Shown: one piece after another, positions 1-12,930 of the stretch
How positions within the stretch are numbered: position 1 is the first letter of the stretch
Layout of the letters: each line of letters begins with the position of its first letter
Origin: Scatophagus argus
Taxonomy: Eukaryota > Chordata > Actinopteri > Scatophagidae
Length of the DNA stretch: 64,000 nt
Direction: 5' to 3'
Assembly: GCF_020382885.2 (NCBI RefSeq)
Contig: NC_058493.1
Location: 21,573,499-21,637,498 of the forward strand
Notes under the pieces: model-generated
Told to the model about the DNA's origin: nothing
The model's input: only the letters and a program-made list of their open reading frames with translations
Database searches by the model: none
Made by a program: the position numbers and the translations under genes

Positions 1-3000
1 TATTGTACAGATATTAAGGAAATTAAGGAATAAAAAAAATTCTGGGCTACAGATAATCATGTGATTGACAGAGACAAAAAAAATCCTTGTTAAATAATTT
101 TCTAATTACCTGTTTAACATTTTAGTAGAGTAGAGTCTGTTTAAAAACTCAGATATGGAATAGTATTATAGAGTCCTGTGTGTGGTCGTCTGATGAATAG
201 CAGTCCAGTTGTCACTCCTTTTTGCTCTGTTTAGTCTCCACCAACTCCTGAGTCTAAATTGTTCAACTAGATAGCAGGTAACACTTTTTGCTGTTCATTG
301 CTGATATAGCCTACAATACTGAATCACTGCTGCTGGGATGATGAGAGCAGCGACCATAAAGAAAATCAAAACTAAAACAATGATCTAAAGGTTGGGTTAT
401 AATTCTCTGGGAGTTCATCAGTCTGAGAAACCCCCACTGCTCTGTTGTTGATATAAAAGTATTGATAAGTGGAGCTAAAAGTATCAAGAGGGTTCACAAA
501 GTTAACATTTATGTGTTATGTGCGTTAGTGTTTAGTCTGAGTTAAAAAAAATTATTAGTTACTGTAAGCAACTTAAGAAAAGTGTATGATTTACATGATT
601 GTGTATATAAAGTCACACAAAAACTCAGTTCAACAGATTTTATGTTGGTGAACATTAAAGGTCTGGACACTGAAAGTTGAAAAGCACATCATTTTATGTC
701 CTTTTCCAACACACACACATCCATGCACGCCGCGGACACAGGCTACAGCATTTTCAGGAGCAAAAGTTAACTCGTTTAGAAAGAAACCAGAGGGGAAGCT
801 CAGATTGGGGTGTGACTTGCATGTCACAGATTATACTGGAAAAACGTTAAAAATGAAATGTCGTAAAAGACTTTCCGAGGTTTCATGCGGTAAAAATATA
901 CACAGAAATATTACACTCACAGATCTACAGCAGAATAAGGGTGCTTTCTATTTGAGTTAAAATTATTTTATAAATATAGCTGCTCTTCGAGTAAACTCCT
1001 TCATATTAGTTACACAGTGAAGTTCTTGCAAAACCTAAAGCAGATATGGACTTACTGAATAGTTTAACTTAAAAAACTGGGTCGCTGTAGGTCAATGTGC
1101 TCCCATTAACAACTAAAATAGAAATGTCTTAACTTTGTTTTCTTAAAGATATCAGATTGTGTTTTTTAACTGATAAATTAAAGCTAAGGACTGTATTTTT
1201 TTGTTTGTTTGGTTTTTTTTTGTTTTGACAGCGATATCTACAGCACAAAAAGCACTGCAAAATGACATTTCTTCATTTAAAGTCCATGATGAAGATTCCA
1301 ATCTAATATTTTTCAGGCCTTCATATCAGATAAACAATCTAATTTATTAACGTTACAGACTGATCTAATATTAGCATAATTTCCACCACAAATATTTCAG
1401 ATGACATCCCACGCAGTTTAGCCATTACTCATATCTAAACCAACATGTCCTGTGCTTCATTGTATCTCAAACCAGGACATCTTCTCAGGATCTAATGTCA
1501 TTAGAATTGACTGGGAGGAAAAAAAGCTTGTACATGATCCCAGTTTAAGAGCATCACTATGTGTTTGGTTGTTTTCAACAGAATAAAAAATGGATCTCTT
1601 GTTCTCACTCATTTTTCATAGCACCACTGCTTTCATAAGAATGTTTAGAGTAAATACAATTAAAATGAAAAAGATTAAGTTAAATACATTGAGCTAAATA
1701 GAATCGATGTGCGTCATATAATTCGATGTTACTTTTTTATTATCGCTGAGAATTTATTTAAATGTATGCAGTCTTAAACAGACAAAGAGCAGGTTGTATA
1801 TACAAACAAGGATATTCAAATATTTTTAGTAACTGTTTCCGATTGAACTAAAAAAAGCTGTGTGTATGTGTTTGCAGTACAAGCCCATATTTGCCTCGAT
1901 ATCACAAATGACTTCAAAGAGCACCTGACATGCACAGTGCTGTCAGAGAGACTTTCTAGTGTGCCATAGTAAATCTGTCAGGTGTTTCATGAATCTCTTA
2001 CTGGGAAACAAAATCTAGAATAACCAATAACGGACTGAAATAAAAGAAATACCCTTTTCTGACAAGTCCCATTGTCCCTCTAAGATTGCATTGCTTTGCA
2101 ACAGGCCGGTCATTAATTGGTGACAGTCAATTAATCACAGTTGGTACAGACGGCTGCATCTATTGATCTTGCTCGAGCACTTATTTTTCATCCCTAAATG
2201 ACACCGATTCCCGAGTTTGACCAGCATGTGTAATGGACAGTGAAGAACCAATGACCCCGAGTGTCACTCTTACCACTGGTCTGGATCTGAATCTGGATCC
2301 CCTCCCACCCCCCACCCACCCTCCCCCCAATCTCTGGCAAATAGCATCTTTACCATTTAGCTTGAAAAGGTTTAGACTGCCCTAAGAGCACAGCAGCGAA
2401 ACAGTGTGCTCTGGTGCTCAGATGACCTTTCCTGTTTAAGGCTTAATCTCTGACAAATGCTTGCTTTAATTAGCCTGATACCCCCTGCCTGGTGCCATCC
2501 CACCCAGCTCGTCTCTCTCTCTCTGTCTCTCTCTCTCTCCCCCTCTGTCATCATCTTTCTGTCTCTAATTCTCTGTTCCCCTGTGTGCTCTCTGGAAATC
2601 CTTACACATCAGTGTGACAGATAGCCAGAGGTGGGACAAAATGTGAGAAATCTGTTTGAGATATTGCTAAATATAAGAAAATGTAGCATTTCATATAATT
2701 TCCTATCATATCTAGCAATTTGTTATATTATTGGAATTACAGTGTGTTTCTCATAAAGGCAACAGCAGTCTAGGAGGTGATATTTGATGATATACATGGT
2801 ATATAAAATATTTAGACATCACCAATTTTCTATACTAATTCATAAATAATGAATATCCAGTAGTGTATTTGAAATGTGGCAACAAAAGAAAACAAAACAG
2901 AGACAGATGTTATTTTGCAGAGAGAGTAAAAAGATTAGCCAGTGCACATTAGGAGGTTTAAGATAACATGCAAAGGCAACCCGCAAGCCTCATCTATTGA

Positions 3001-3584
3001 TTAGCCACTATCAGAGACAGTACAGAGTGTGTGTGTGTGTGTGTGTGTGCAAATTCAAGAGAACATCAGAATGCATGTGCTTCAAACAAACCGGCGCATG
3101 AACTGAAAAGTACCCTTAAGTAATTTTAATTTTATCATAACAACTTTTGTAGGAAAATTGTGTGAGATTTGAAAAGACATAAATATATAAATGTAAAGAT
3201 GCTGATGCGGAGGGAAAAAAAAAAAAAAGATTTCCTCTGAAGTTTGAATGTCAAGAAGTAAAACCGGGCAAATGTTGCTGATCACTTTCCAGCACTGCTG
3301 AAATTAAAGCCTCCATCCAGAGACTGCAGCAGATCATGCATCCCTCCCACTGCAGTAGCAAACACAAGTAAAATAGATGCATGGCTACAAATCCTTGTTT
3401 TATTGGAAAGGGGCCTAATTATTAGGATGTAAGTCAGGCTGTGACTGGAGGGCCGTCTCCTTGATGCGGGCCTGGTTTATATTTATCCCCTCCACTACAG
3501 CTACAGCAGCAGTGCCACCATCACTACCAGCAGTGTGTGGCGCTTTTATTACATCGCCCACAGGCAAGTTCAGCCCTGTCACAG

Positions 3585-3616
<32 letters not shown>

Positions 3617-5192
3617 CCTGCAGGACCGGCAGCCAGTTGAGTTCCCTTCACAACAGAGTTACCCCACATCCCCATGCAGCCCCACATGGGCCCTTGGGAC
3701 AGTGGAGGGAGGGAGTGGGTATTATGGTAATACTATAGCCTGCTGCTCCCTTCCCCTCTCCTGCAGCACAGCTGGGAAGGACCATCATTACAAGTATTGT
3801 AGCAATCTGTTTAAGAGGGACACATTGGAGAGGTTGGGTGACAGAGAGAGGATGAGTGCTGCATACATAGATCACATAAAATATGATTAAAATGTGTGTG
3901 AGGGGACCAGGAATAAAATGCAAAACTTGTTATGAACACCTTATATCAAGTCCACTGTCAAAATGGCCAGCTGTAAATCTCTATTTTCCCCTCTTTACTT
4001 TTTTTATTTTATTAAAGGTTTCTTGTGTTGAGCTGGTCATATCTCAAGACAAGGGGGCCTGTGGCACATAAGGAATAAATAGGACATAAAGTACTTGAAT
4101 CTCTAATGCCTCATATAGCTTTACCAATCTATATTGTAGTGTGTCACGAGCTGGAAATCCATTACAAAGTGACCAAAATCAAATAGCCTTGAAAGAGTGA
4201 AACTGGACTGCTCATGTGGTCATTTTTTACCTGATTTCATATGCAAAAACTCTCCAACCAATTATTTTTAAACACAAGTGAAATCCAGGAAATAAGAAGT
4301 CTTTATGGTAACTGATAAAACACTGCAATTTTCAGTGAGAAACTCCCACAACGCACATCTCAGTGCTGCTTCAAATAGATTTTATTTTATTTATTTATTT
4401 TGCAATAGATTAATGATTATATATCAGGAAAGTCTGATCACTCCACTATTCTGGTAGCAGATTAGACCTCTGACAGAGGCGGTCAATCACTCACTGTCGG
4501 ATTAGGCTGCTCAAAGCCATTCATCTGCTTGTCTTGTTTGGGAGCCAAAAGAGCAGGCTGTGATTCAGAGCTTTCCTCAGACTCCATCATCCTCGCAGTA
4601 TTTTTAGGAAACAGAGATATCCATTACATCCTTTATTCCCCTCCCCGTGCCCTCCCTCTCATTCTATTTTCAGCTCAGTTTTGAACAGGAAAGTTCGATT
4701 GATAAAGCACAGAATCTATAACAGCACGCACAGAGGTGAAGGGTTATTGAATATTCTGCAGATGAACTATTAAAAATGCATATTATCTCATTATTCCTGC
4801 TGCCAAATAGCTGGAAACCATATATGCCATGATGAGACAGAAAATGGTTCTTGTCTTTTGCTTTTCTTGACCTGACAGAGGGCATGTGGGGGAAAAAAAA
4901 AGAAAGAAAGAAAAAGGGCGAGAGGGGAGGGAGGAGAGAGGTCTTTTAAAAACTGCTTCAGTGCACTAATGTCCCTGAAACCTGAACCCTTATTGGATCT
5001 GAAGGGCATCCTCCATACCCTCTGTTTAGAGGTGAACATTAAAGGTGAGCTTATTAGTAACTGCAACAGTATGTTTTACATCATGTTGGTGAAAACACAG
5101 TGATGTTTACCGGTTGTATCGTGTTTTTATTTATTTATTTATTTTGTAAAAACAGCTACTGGTAAAATAATGTTCAACAGCGACATGCGTCA
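1..5192. other. Intergenic or intronic, no gene seen
   Basis: AT-rich sequence without a recognisable exon. Contains a C-rich run near 2300-2335, a CT tract at 2513-2540, and GT and CA microsatellites. The segment 4440-5060 is less repetitive and is a possible conserved non-coding element. Confidence 0.6.
3586..3615. repeat. (CA)15 microsatellite
   Basis: A pure CA tract; a (GT) tract also occurs at 3027-3049. Confidence 0.97.
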
Positions 5193-5252
5193 CCCCCCCC
5201 CCCCCCCCCCCCCAACTCCTCACCCCTACAACACACACACACACACACACAC
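5193..5252. repeat. Poly-C (21) followed by a (CA) tract
   Basis: 21 consecutive C at 5193-5213, then, after a short spacer, a CA tract from 5230. Long homopolymer C runs are rare and error-prone in assembly. Confidence 0.95.
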
Positions 5253-8200
5253 CAGGAGGCCTTATTAATTATTTGTAGCCACTTGACTTCATATTGTGCT
5301 GCCAGTGGCTTGGTCAAAGATTATAATTACCACTTCCCTGTTTGTATCATTTTCCATCTCCTGTGCTTTTAGTGCAGTATTACTTCTCTTGTCCCTCTCT
5401 CTCCCTCTCTTCCTCCCTCTCTCTCTCGTATACACAAGACCAAAAGTGCAGGCACATCATTTATTGATAAGACAAAAAGAATGTAATGAAATTATCAATG
5501 TTCTTGAATTAATTATGAACATGATTAAGAAAGCTAAAATCTCAGGAGCCGGTCTCTCATTACCCATTCACTCTTAGGGATTGCTTTCATTCAGGGAAGG
5601 AGAGGCGAAAAAGCCTTCCAGCAGAACCCACTCCGGCTCAGCCCTTCTTCCTGTGAGCCTGTCCCCTTGTCTCCGCTGCCGGGGCTGATTGACCAGCCCC
5701 TCCGACAACCCCGGCAGCCAGCTCGCCCGGACGGCTCTCTTGCGCCCACGGTTGTTACTGTGATGCAGCCAAGCACAGTTATCTGCCTCGTGGCCTCTGA
5801 CGTTTGCGTGAAGAAGAGAGAGGATGTGCTCAACCTTCCTGCTGTACACCTGCACCTCCAACCTATGGGGTCTTGACCCTACTGAGAAAAAAAAAAATAC
5901 GAAACAGTCGGGGTAAGTGAAACTTTTTACACTTCTGATTAGGCTTAAACTGTTTGTCTGTTGTGACGTATTTGTCAGTAGCAGTTGTCTTGAAAATATA
6001 AAATGTTTTTTGCCTCCTTTGCTTGCAAGAAAAATGTTCTTCAATTTTAATTCACCACATAAAAATAGTGTTTTTAGTCACAGTGAACTCATTTCAGTCT
6101 TTATTAACTGGAACTAAATAATAACAAGTATCAGTTAAAATAACATCAGCTTAGGCTGTAGTAATAAAAGTGACATATTCTTCCTTGACAAGGAAAAACT
6201 ACTGACAAACTATTTGATACAATATTCTGCTTAGAATAAAGGAGATAATCCATTTGTTTGATTGTATTTAGTCAGATAAACTGATTCTCTGGTTTAATCA
6301 TTTATGTACTGACTATGTCTGTTGTGCATTGATGACATATTAAGTAGATTCATCCCACCTGTATAACATAAGCTCTCTTCTTCTTTTACCTCAGTCTGAT
6401 TAATTTTGGGGTGATACGAAAAAAATAGCAATTTTAATTTGACCTTTACATGTAACACATGCCTTTAAATGAAATATTTTTAAAAAATGGTATGCATCTG
6501 CAGTTATCGATATTCACACTTTAAGATGATTTGTGCTTGTGTTTATTGAATCTCTGCCGAACGGGTAGCCTTTGAACAATGTGTGCAATGCTTATTTTGT
6601 AGCGTGTAACGTCATTTTTGTATGAGACTAGCAGCACGCGTTAATCTAATTTCAGTCACTATTTATCCATTTCTATTCACCGAGAGCAAGAGGAATGCTC
6701 TGCAAGAGTACATATCACTGGTTCAGCCTAGCTTTCTTTGGCTCAGTCACATGGGACAAGAGTATGGGGCCATACTCCCCAAAGTATTGGGAGTTTCAAA
6801 CAAAGTCTCAAACCCGCAGTGTCTTTGCTGTTCACACCTTCTCTCTGTAAAACTGTCTTTCTAGCTTTCTCCACACGTACACACACTCAAAACATCCCTG
6901 TGTGCGCACACACACAACCAACACAAACACACACAAGCTTAATCATACTGTGACTACGGAAATACAAGCCTATGCATTGTTTCACCTCCCAGTGCAAACA
7001 CACCGTACACGTACCTGTACATGGACATACTGTGGTATATTCACACTAATACATATAGTTTTTTTGTTTTCAACTTGCCGAACTGCATGTTATTCTTCTG
7101 AATTTTAACAATTTATGGTACATAGATGCAAGGCAACACGAATTCCAACCTATTACCTTTACTGAAAGTGGCTTTCAGGCAGTTTTGTGTAAAATTAAAT
7201 GCAGTTTAAATGGATGTTTGCCCACCTGCTACTGAGAAATATGCAGAGCGATTTTCCCCTTGTGAAAATGATTTCACGATTTCCTTCTGCAGTATCAAAA
7301 GAAGGAAAGATTCACGAGAAGACAGAGAAAACAAGAGGGGATAAGAGAGAGAGAGAGATCTCAGGGGTTAATGGCAATCCTCCTGTCCTAGGGATTGATC
7401 CAAGTATTGGATCGCACATAAAGCTGCAGTTACTGGATATTACCCCGCCGCTATCGGCCTGCAGTGATGGCCTGGATAAGAAGTGCTTACCAAAGAGGAT
7501 GCTCCTTGAGGGCAGATACGGTTTCCCAGCCCTCTGGGAACAACAACCACATGCCTGCTGCTTGCTCAGGAACTTTCTACCTCATGGAGTAAATCCAGGG
7601 GCCTTATCAAGTTACTAGCCAACTGAACTGCTCAAAAAAATGTTTAGTCCTCCTTGGATTTTGAGCTTTGTAGGGGCAGGGGAGTAATTAACTGGCACCT
7701 GCTTTTCATAGATAAGGGTGTTGATTATGGTGTTTACTTGGCTTGTGGGTTATATGGAATGGAGTGGTCTTATAGCAGGTTCAGTCGAGCACAGTGCCGT
7801 TTCATAGGTTGTCGTTGGGTCGGATTGTGAAATTGAGTTATCCTTAACAGAATACTGACCTTTTTTCTTCCTCTTGATTAATGTTGTAATTGTTTAAATC
7901 CCTTTAAATAGATATGCTTCAAGAAACTGTACTCAAACCAGTCCTGTCTGTATTTCCTCATGTGGTTTTACTTCAGACTTGTTCAGAGGTTAGCTGATTC
8001 CAGATCTGTGCCAAGGTGGCCAGCTCTACCCATGAGCATCTGCTGTATGTCTCTCTGTGGTATTACCCATGAAGCACCTGGCTCGTGCCACACGCCAGCA
8101 ACCAGAGCCCAGATGGCAGCTAAACAGGCTAATTATTTCAACACAAAACTCTGATGTCCCACACCAACACTGTGGTGCCACTTTGGCATTCTGCATTGCT

Positions 8201-10214
8201 CTCTCCAGCTCTGCCGAAGTGGATGTCTGCCATAGAGCTATAAAGATGTCAAGCGGGTAATCATGGTCATAGACAGGCCCCGATACAGTGCTTCGCATCC
8301 AGATGTAAAGATGGTCATATGTGGTGTCCTTTTGAGGAACAAAGGCATTTGGCAGGGTAGGATGGTGAATTGTCTTTGCCCTTGGTGCTCATTGATGCAG
8401 ATGCGTGATCATTATGTACTGGAGTTGACAATAGCATCTGTTTTTGAGAGCATTTTTTGGGATTCTCTTATGAATAGAGCCACTATTAAAAAAAATGCTG
8501 ATTCAGAGTGCTGATAAGATTAAGAAATACAAGCACTCACAAGTAGTATTTTGATGGTAGTCCTACTTATGTGTGTGTTTAGACATCAAATCTTTTAGGT
8601 ATTTGACTGCTTTTGTGGACACAGATTCTGCATCAGTTCATTCATTCATTCATTCATTCATTCATTCATTCATTCATTCATTCAGTCAGTCAATCATTCA
8701 TTGTAAGCCTGTTTGTCCCCTAGTGGCTGAATAGCAGTATTGTGTAGTTGATCAAAAGTGGATCATACACTTGCCTCCTCTATAACACTGCTGTTGTTAT
8801 CATCTAAAACACAACGTGTCCTTGTCTGAGTTCCAGCAGCAGGCTCAGCCCACACAGTAAATCTTGTACGTGTGTGTCAGACAGGCTCAGCACTGTTGAA
8901 TCAGTCTGTATGAATGTCACTCAGCAGTTGCAAGCTCTTAACTACCACAGCAATGCTGCACTGCAGACTTTAACCAATCTGTCCCTGGTGGTCCAGTGAC
9001 TGAACAGTATCAACATCTTTGTCTGACATCAGAGGTTGCAGGTTTCTGTACTTTTTCTCTGAGGTTGATGAAGTGGTGCCATTAGGGCCACGTCTCCTGC
9101 ATCCACAGCTGCATCAGAGGACGAATTGGTTGTGCTTGATAAAGCTGGCACTTAGAACAAGGTGCAGGCCCCACAGCGATAACCTACTGACTCCAGCATT
9201 AAAGACTCCACCAATGGGAGGACCGCCTACATTTTGATCTATTGCTTCTTGTCATAGAGGAGTATTGCTGACTATGGCCTGTGTATTTTGTATTTTTGTA
9301 GTTCTGTGTGCAGGTGTGAAGAAAATGCATCCATGGACTGACATGAAAAAAAAGGTTAAAAGACTGAGGACCTTCTGGCTTCCAAAAGGTTCATAAATTT
9401 AATGTTCAGGACTTTACACACACATATACAACTTGTGACATCCGTTTGCTGACTTCAAAGCTGATGATTAACGTCTTTGATAAATCTGTCCTTTAAAAGG
9501 CCACTACAATTCTCAAACTATTTTGTGGAAATATATCTAAGATCATCAAAAATTTTTACTTACTAAAGTGCAATAGACATTTTTTCTGGCTATCTTGAAA
9601 AGACAGAAGAAGTCAAAAATAAGCGCTAATTTAGACAAAAATACAGTTGTTTAAACAGAGAGTGAACTGAGACCTATGTGTGTTTGTACACTCAAACTCA
9701 GAGACAAATTAGCTGAAATAAAGCAATAAAGACTCTTAATTTGTCCCAGTACAGTTCTACCTCATCCTCTCATTCCCGCCCTCCTCCTCCTCCTCTTTCC
9801 CTCTCCCTAAAGTGTGTCCCATCTGCTTTTGGGACCTCTCCCCAGCATGCAGGAGCAGGATAAGCACACCATTTCCCTGTCAATACTTTGCTATTAGCCT
9901 CTGAAGATCCATATATTACTGAGCTGTAGGCTATGAGCTGGTGTAGGGTGTTCTTCTTATCTGAATGGCCGAGGCTGAGGTTCTCCTCTCTGCCCTGCAC
10001 TTTGATTTATTCAACCAGTAGGTTAATGAGAGACGGAGCCTGCCCCTTCACTCTTACCCTGAGGGTGAATTGTGAGTGGGGAGGAGTATAGTGATGAGGA
10101 CCGTACAGGATGTGTCCTAAAATGTCACAAAAATGACTCTAAAGACTATTCAACAAAATGTGTATAAATGTATGTGAAATTTAAAAAAACAGTGTTTTTG
10201 TGTTAAAGATTGTT
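5253..10214. other. Intergenic or intronic, no gene seen
   Basis: Includes a CpG-bearing GC-rich patch at 5628-5765 and a unique-looking block at 7340-7620 with a perfect inverted repeat (GATCCAA-gta-TTGGATC, 7397-7413). CA-like repeats occur near 6880-6940. No exon identified. Confidence 0.55.
8638..8684. repeat. (ATTC)n tetranucleotide array
   Basis: About 12 near-perfect ATTC units, decaying into AGTC and AATC units at the right edge. Confidence 0.96.
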
Positions 10215-10565
10215 TGAGGAATTGCTGTTTGAAATTGGTCAAGTTCGACATAAAATACGTTTATTGACTTGGCAAGTGTTGGAGAAGAAGATCAATCCCA
10301 CTCTCATATCGTTCAGATTAATTTGAAGCTCACGCCAAGAGATCAGTTTATTTCAGCATAAAGAATGGAATCAGGTAGGCAGCTCATTTGCTTAGTACGC
10401 ACAAAATTTAGGTGTAAAAACTGCAGGTTGTGCTTTGTGCAATGCTAAGCTAACTGTCGCCTGGTTATAGCATTATGTTTAGCAGACAAACATGAGAGAA
10501 CCATTTTGCTTATGTCTCAGCAAGAAAGTGAATCATCACATTTCCCAGCATATCAAACGATTTAT
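10215..10565. mobile_element. Fold-back (inverted-arm) teleost MITE-like element
   Basis: The left arm has AAGATCAATCCCACTCTCAT with AATTTGAAGCT downstream. The right arm has AGCATTATGTTTAGCAGACA followed by AACATGAGAG. These are imperfect reverse complements of each other, with an internal AGCATAAAG / TGCTAAGCTAACTG core. The arrangement and wording match a palindromic repeat very common in percomorph fish. No coding capacity. Confidence 0.6.
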
Positions 10566-11222
10566 TTACAATACTGAAATTTTAGATACGTAACGTAGAA
10601 AACGAAGGGCATATCAGAGCATAGACCAAATTTAGACTCTCTTTTTCTTGCAATCAAACAAACATAGTTGGCAGTTTTTACTGGTGGAAAGCCAGTGAGG
10701 GATCATGCCGTTGCATTAACAACCCTTATTGGTTGGTTGGGTCAACCTGCATGCAGGATACGTGTATTGGAGAAGGCACTCAACTTAATGAAAGAAGTAT
10801 GAAACCCAAACTATTTAAGTTTATTTTCAAAGCAGTTATTAGGACTGGGAGGATTATACAGTGTAAAGGACACTGTCCACAGAGTAATGACAGATGTGTT
10901 GTGGTGAGATAAAGGTTGTCTACGTGATGACGATCCCTTCATCATGTCAGCATACACTTGCTCCACTTTATGTTGTGTTTTTAATAGACGTGGACCAAAT
11001 GCAACATGAGTATAGTAAATGATGATAAAGGCAGTCCTAAAAAGAGATCTGTAGCTTTTGAACACTTCCTCAGATCAGTGAGTTACATTGCCTGTTACAT
11101 CAGTGAGTTTATGACCTGCAGATATTTGGCCTCAATCCAAGAAGAAACTGTCTAATGAGCAAGCTGTGTCAGTGTCTCTAACAGCTCCCTCTCAGCAGTC
11201 TGCCTGTGCAGTTTGCACTGTA

Positions 11223-11247
11223 TGTGTGTGTGTGTGTGTGTGTGTGT
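11223..11247. repeat. (GT)12 microsatellite
   Basis: A pure GT tract, close to a (CA) tract at 11432-11457. Confidence 0.96.
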
Positions 11248-11605
11248 TTGAAAGCAACAGAAATTCTCCATGTTGAAGGCATTTAGCTGTGGGATAGAGA
11301 GGAAACGCAGGAACTCACGCACAAGCACAACAGGGGAAGACAAACCACTGCCAGATAAATGTCCTACTTAGCCATTACACTGTAGTACATTTCAACAAGA
11401 AGTCAGACCCCTCCCTCTGGTTTCTTTTTATACACACACACACACACACACACACACCTTCCATGAAAATATCTAGCATATGGTTGTATGCTTCTAGCTT
11501 GTATCCCAAGGCCAGTTTCCCAGCTGGTTCCCTGAGAGAACATCGAGAAGGGGGGAGAGACACAAAAGAGCAGATACAGGGAGCGCAAAAAGAAAAGGAG
11601 ATTCG

Positions 11606-11656
11606 AAGAGAGAGAGAGAGAGAGGGAGAGGGAGAGAGAGAGAGGGAGGGAGAGAA
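11606..11656. repeat. Purine-rich GA tract
   Basis: GAGA and GGGAGA units over about 50 bases, following the (CA) tract at 11432-11457. Confidence 0.93.
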
Positions 11657-12731
11657 ATAAAGAGGGAAAGAGATCGACATTGAGGTAAAAAGAGAAACAG
11701 CAGAAGAGATGAAGGAGGCGGTCATGTGCCTCACATCCCTCTCCGGCCTACAGGGCAGATGTATTGTAGGTTCGGACTGTTAAGTACCTGATAATTAGTT
11801 TGCCTGTGAGGCATCAGTCATTATGGTTCTGTAGCGACTAATAAGGCCCTGGTGGGGACGACAGCTTTTCTCTGTGATTTACACAGGCTCTTACAATGAT
11901 GTTTCTTCACCCCCACCAGATCGTTTTTTTTTTTGTTTTGTTTTGTTTTTTGTTTTTTTTTTAAGCAACAGAGCAGAGTGCAGAAATAAGAACAACACTT
12001 GCAGCTTCTTTTTCCCTAAAAGGAAACCTTAAGGCTCCCTAACTTGGAAATAACAATTTAAACAAAAATAAAATATGGGTCTGAAACGTGGTTGAATAAG
12101 TGAATCTTTGCCCAAGAATTCTGTCTCCACTCCACTCCACCATACTGGGTTTAAAGATCCGGATGTGCTGTATGATTTCCAGTCAGCAGCTGGTATTGTT
12201 GTTGTTTCAGCAGGTCATAAAAATATATTCTCTCTGTCTTTGTATTGATCAGTCCAGATAGTCACAGATGTTGTCTTTCTCTCAAGGATATCTCAGCCAC
12301 AGTTTGTACAGACAGTGTTCAGTACCGACCTTGAGTCTGTCCACTGACGGACACACTTGTCTACAAGAGAGATTATCTCAACATCATACACATATTACAT
12401 AAAAGTGTAATCATAAATCATTTTATACCCAGCAGAACTGATGTCTTCTGTCTGTGGCAGGGTATCTTTTAATTGTTCAAACCTGTTCAACATCAAAAGA
12501 CAATTGAAGGGGAGAATACAATTATAAGAAGAGAAATAAAGGTCTTCCTGTCATCTACTGGATCCAGTAAACATAATTACTCATCTGACCACTGACAATA
12601 CCTGTTGTAATTATTATCTGGGTTTGTTTTTTTTTTTTTTTTCCAGGAAGAAATACCTCAGTTGCATATTTAATGGAGCTGTGGTACAAAAGAACAACCA
12701 CGATAAAAGATCTGAACCAATTTGCATCTTG

Positions 12732-12930
12732 TAATAAGATAAGATAAGATAAGATGAACTTTATTGATCCCGCAGTGGGGAAATTCACTTGTCGTGGCAG
12801 CTCACAAGAACAGAAAAAGAGTGCAAAAAGCAAAAAGTGTGCAAAAACAGTTACAAAAAAATATAGAGGTAATAAATTAACAATTTACAAGTAACTACTG
12901 CAGATCAAATTTAGGTAAAGTACAGTAGAA
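12732..12930 (-). mobile_element. Retroposon 3' tail (teleost LINE/SINE type)
   Basis: (ATAAG)n is followed by ATGAACTTTATTGATCCCGC and AGTGGGGAAATTCACTTGTC, then an A-rich tract with repeated GTGCAAAAA. This is a well-known teleost non-LTR 3' end with a simple-repeat tail, here at the low-coordinate side, implying minus orientation. Exact family not assigned. Confidence 0.5.

Noticed and set aside
3415-3890. Overlapping open frames on both strands
   Set aside because: They run through the CA microsatellite; no homology or splice support.
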